Positions 61,692 to 64,000 of a stretch of 64,000 nucleotides of DNA are shown here, piece after piece. A model generated the notes under the pieces. That model ran no database searches, was not told the origin of the DNA, and saw nothing but the letters and a program-made list of their open reading frames with translations. Origin of the DNA: Protonemura montana (lineage: Eukaryota > Arthropoda > Insecta > Plecoptera > Nemouridae). Position 1 is the first letter of the stretch; every line of letters starts with the position of its first letter. Where the stretch lies: NCBI GenBank assembly GCA_947568835.1, contig OX387609.1:6153660-6217659 (forward strand). The letters are read 5' to 3'. Position numbers and translations under genes: made by a program.

Positions 61692-62727
61692 GTAAGACCG
61701 GTCACCACGGTATCCGAATTTTACAATCGCTTTTTAACTTAGTTATGTGTTCTAACAGTTGTACAAACATTAGGTAAAGTAATGTAGGCACTACACTTAC
61801 ATTTTTTAAAAGGTAAACTGAACCACAGCCTTTTTTAAACGTATACGGGACATAATATATTTGTAGAACGGAGATCTTTCAAATGTGAATTGGTCAAGAG
61901 TAAAGAGCAGTCTATTTCTACACTTATTTGATTGAAGAAACTCTTCTATTGCCTGACTCTTAACTTCAAAGGTGTATCGATGTCAATTTTATACAGAACT
62001 AAAGTGCAGTCATTGAAGGTTTTTATGGAATTAAAATTATGTCCCACTTTTATGCAAACTGGGAATTCAAAATGAGAAAAGCTCTTCAACCGTACATAGA
62101 TAAAATTCCTAGAGTCAAACAAAACATTGCAAATGGACTTTACATGAAAAACAATTGTTTTGGCTGTGGTTAGTCTCTCTTATCTCTCTCGTTAAAAAAG
62201 ACGCATGCGTACCTACCTATTAATTTACCTGACCCGTTTGTCCAGCTACTTTATAAACCGCTTATATATATTTTTGGTAAGTAGGAGCCGTATTGTTTCT
62301 TTCCAAAACCGCAGCACCCCCCTGTCAAAAATGTTATTCTTAGCAAAGCATTTGCCCCTGGCAAGCCTCAGTTGCCTTAATTAGCTTTTAGAAAACCCGC
62401 ACACGTAACGAAACGCAGGCGACAGAGGAACAGGAAAGTGATTGCTTAAATGAGACAGCGATTTCTACATACTTTTTAAAAACCTTTGTAATTATTTTAT
62501 GTTTGAGTTAGTAGTTAGCGTCCTTGAAGAGTTTGTCTTGCAAGTTAGTGGCAAAGTCATGATTTGCGTTAGCTGCCATACGAATAGAAAGGTACTAGAT
62601 AATGAAAACGACAAGACAATAGTGGTTTAGGAAAACCTAACATCTTGAACTTACACAACTTAGATAACTCTATCTAAGTTCAGTAATAATGTTAACAATT
62701 ATTGCATTTTCATCGAGCGAAGATAGT

Positions 62728-62905
62728 TGTTTCATTATTAGGAATGCGACTACCCTCTCAAAATTTGATGTCCTAACAGGGAATTGATGTCTAAACAGTG
62801 GAGATCAGGGTTTGAGTTCCCGTTTGGGCATCTAATTTGATACGGTTGTTGTGTTCCTAATAATAAAATACCCCGTGCATTGCAAGCGCTTGCAATTTAA
62901 ATCAG
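62728..62905 (+). repeat. tRNA-related foldback element, dimer form
   Basis: ttattaggaatgcgactacc, ctcaaaatttgatgtcctaa, cagggaattgatgt, then ggagatcagggtttgagttc (B-box-like), ccgtttgggcatctaattt, gtgttcctaataataaaata and the tail attgcaagcgcttgcaattt. Confidence 0.75.
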
Positions 62906-63453
62906 ATTACACGAAGACAGTAGTTCTTAGCTTAGCACTAGCCATGAGATCATGCAGACTTCAATGGTTTGTTTGAATTTGATGTAAGAAAACATCTTCT
63001 AGAAACAGAAATCTGTTGGTAATTCCTTTAGCGTATGAGTTAAAAAAGTACATTTTCATAGAAAAACATCTTATTTTTGCAATTGGATCAATTTATTTTC
63101 TTCACAAAGCAGTCGTAGAGTGCCTTTTCATTTCTTGCTGTCGCGTGCGTTTCCTCGAACCTGCTTTGAACCACAAAACAATGAATATGCTCTGAGCAAC
63201 GAGTGCACCGAACCACAGTATTTGACGCTTACGCCCACCGCATACCGCTTTCAACCCGGCGTAAATCACCTGTCCGTTAGTCCCGTTCGCTCGGAAATCT
63301 AACGTGCCGTTTCCACACCCCACGAAACGTAAAACGGCCGAGAGTCGGGTTTCTTGGTAGGTAAATTGCCGAATTGATTTTGCTTTTCCTGTGTGTGTGT
63401 GTTGTGTGTTGTTTGGCGTTGACCGATTTGTTTTTCTCTTTTTTCCCCCCAAG

Positions 63454-63465
63454 CTGCCATGCAAA
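63454..63465 (+). CDS. candidate 12-nt Pak microexon (tentative)
   Basis: A strong pyrimidine tract (tttttctcttttttcccccc) plus aag is followed by 12 nt and a near-perfect donor gtaagtaa. Twelve bases in phase 0 would add Leu-Pro-Cys-Lys after AVTGEFT without shifting the frame. This rests only on splice-like signals; I know of no established Pak isoform with this insertion. Confidence 0.25.
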
Positions 63466-63990
63466 GTAAGTAACTTATCGGGAATGTTTCACGGTTTAAT
63501 TTTTGTTTTGTTTTTAGTTCACGTTTACGTAGTGTCATCAAATATCATTCCTCGTGCACATGTAGTCTGCTTTTGCCCGTATCACATGCATTAGCTTTTT
63601 TTTTCAATTCTGTAATCCTTTTAACAATACCCAATGTAAAACAGTTATTATCCATTCATCTTGGATGACTCCCACATTCTTAACCAATATTTACCTTTTA
63701 AATTAATACAAATCTACCCTGAATGATAGTTATTAGTACTAATGAAATGAAACTACCCCGTATATATGTATACATACTGAAGTAGCAAGTAGTTAGATTC
63801 TTCCGTAATTACTGTATACAAAATTATTTAAAAGTTACTAAGTCATTTCTAAAATACCTATGAATATGTGGAATAGGAAAGTCCTCTAATCGATTGGAAT
63901 TGTTTCTAATAAATATATGATACTAACGATGGAAATCTACTCTATTCCAAATAGTTTCTATCAAACAACGTTCATAAACCACTTGCGCTA

Positions 63991-64000
63991 CCAATTTCAG
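63991..64000 (+). other. splice acceptor at window edge
   Basis: The window ends ccaatttcag. The preceding Pak exon ends in phase 0, so the next Pak exon plausibly begins at 64001. This is an inference from the signal alone. Confidence 0.4.

Larger units (their letters stand above)
61692..64000 (+). other. Pak intron after the CRIB exon, reaching the window edge
   Basis: Begins with gtaaga and runs to the end of the window, whose last ten bases (ccaatttcag) form a splice acceptor. It contains a tRNA-related foldback copy (62728-62905) and a candidate 12-nt microexon (63454-63465). Confidence 0.6.

Overview
This is a eukaryotic window, almost certainly from an insect nuclear genome. It is AT-rich, short GC-richer exons are separated by long introns with GT/AG boundaries, and the non-coding DNA is packed with short non-autonomous repeats. 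The order or species cannot be fixed from the sequence. Nothing prokaryotic, viral or CRISPR-like was seen. Layout: (1) 1-27417 has no exon I can support. It is either upstream DNA or, more likely, part of the first intron of the glypican gene. It holds MITE-like copies, a tRNA-related foldback, a 54-bp minisatellite (8.19-9.31 kb) and an 87-bp minisatellite (14.2-14.6 kb). (2) 27418-57591, plus strand, carries nine exons of a dally-like (GPC4/6-type) glypican. They join in consistent phase into 592 residues ending at a stop; only the signal-peptide exon is missing. Introns 2 and 3 are long (15.0 and 8.2 kb) and full of repeats; the later ones are short. (3) 57592-59139 is the glypican 3' UTR and tail-to-tail gap. 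(4) 59140-59325, minus strand, encodes SMCO4, a 61-residue single-pass membrane protein. (5) 60330-61691, plus strand, holds the first two coding exons of the p21-activated kinase Pak, up to the middle of its CRIB motif. The rest of Pak lies past the window, whose last two bases form a splice acceptor. Glypican and SMCO4 converge; SMCO4 and Pak diverge. The glypican is a cell-surface heparan-sulphate co-receptor for Wnt/Hedgehog-type signals and Pak is a Cdc42/Rac effector kinase. They are neighbours here, but nothing in the sequence shows that they work together. The notable material is in the repeats: a SINE-like family with a 5S-rRNA-like end (nine copies or fragments), a foldback family carrying tRNA-like halves, a MITE family (12 copies), and a 21-unit, 43-bp array that repeats the E-box CACGTG. 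A possible 12-base microexon inside the Pak CRIB region and two polybasic cleavage-like sites in the glypican are the most interesting coding observations. No complete new biological system was found.
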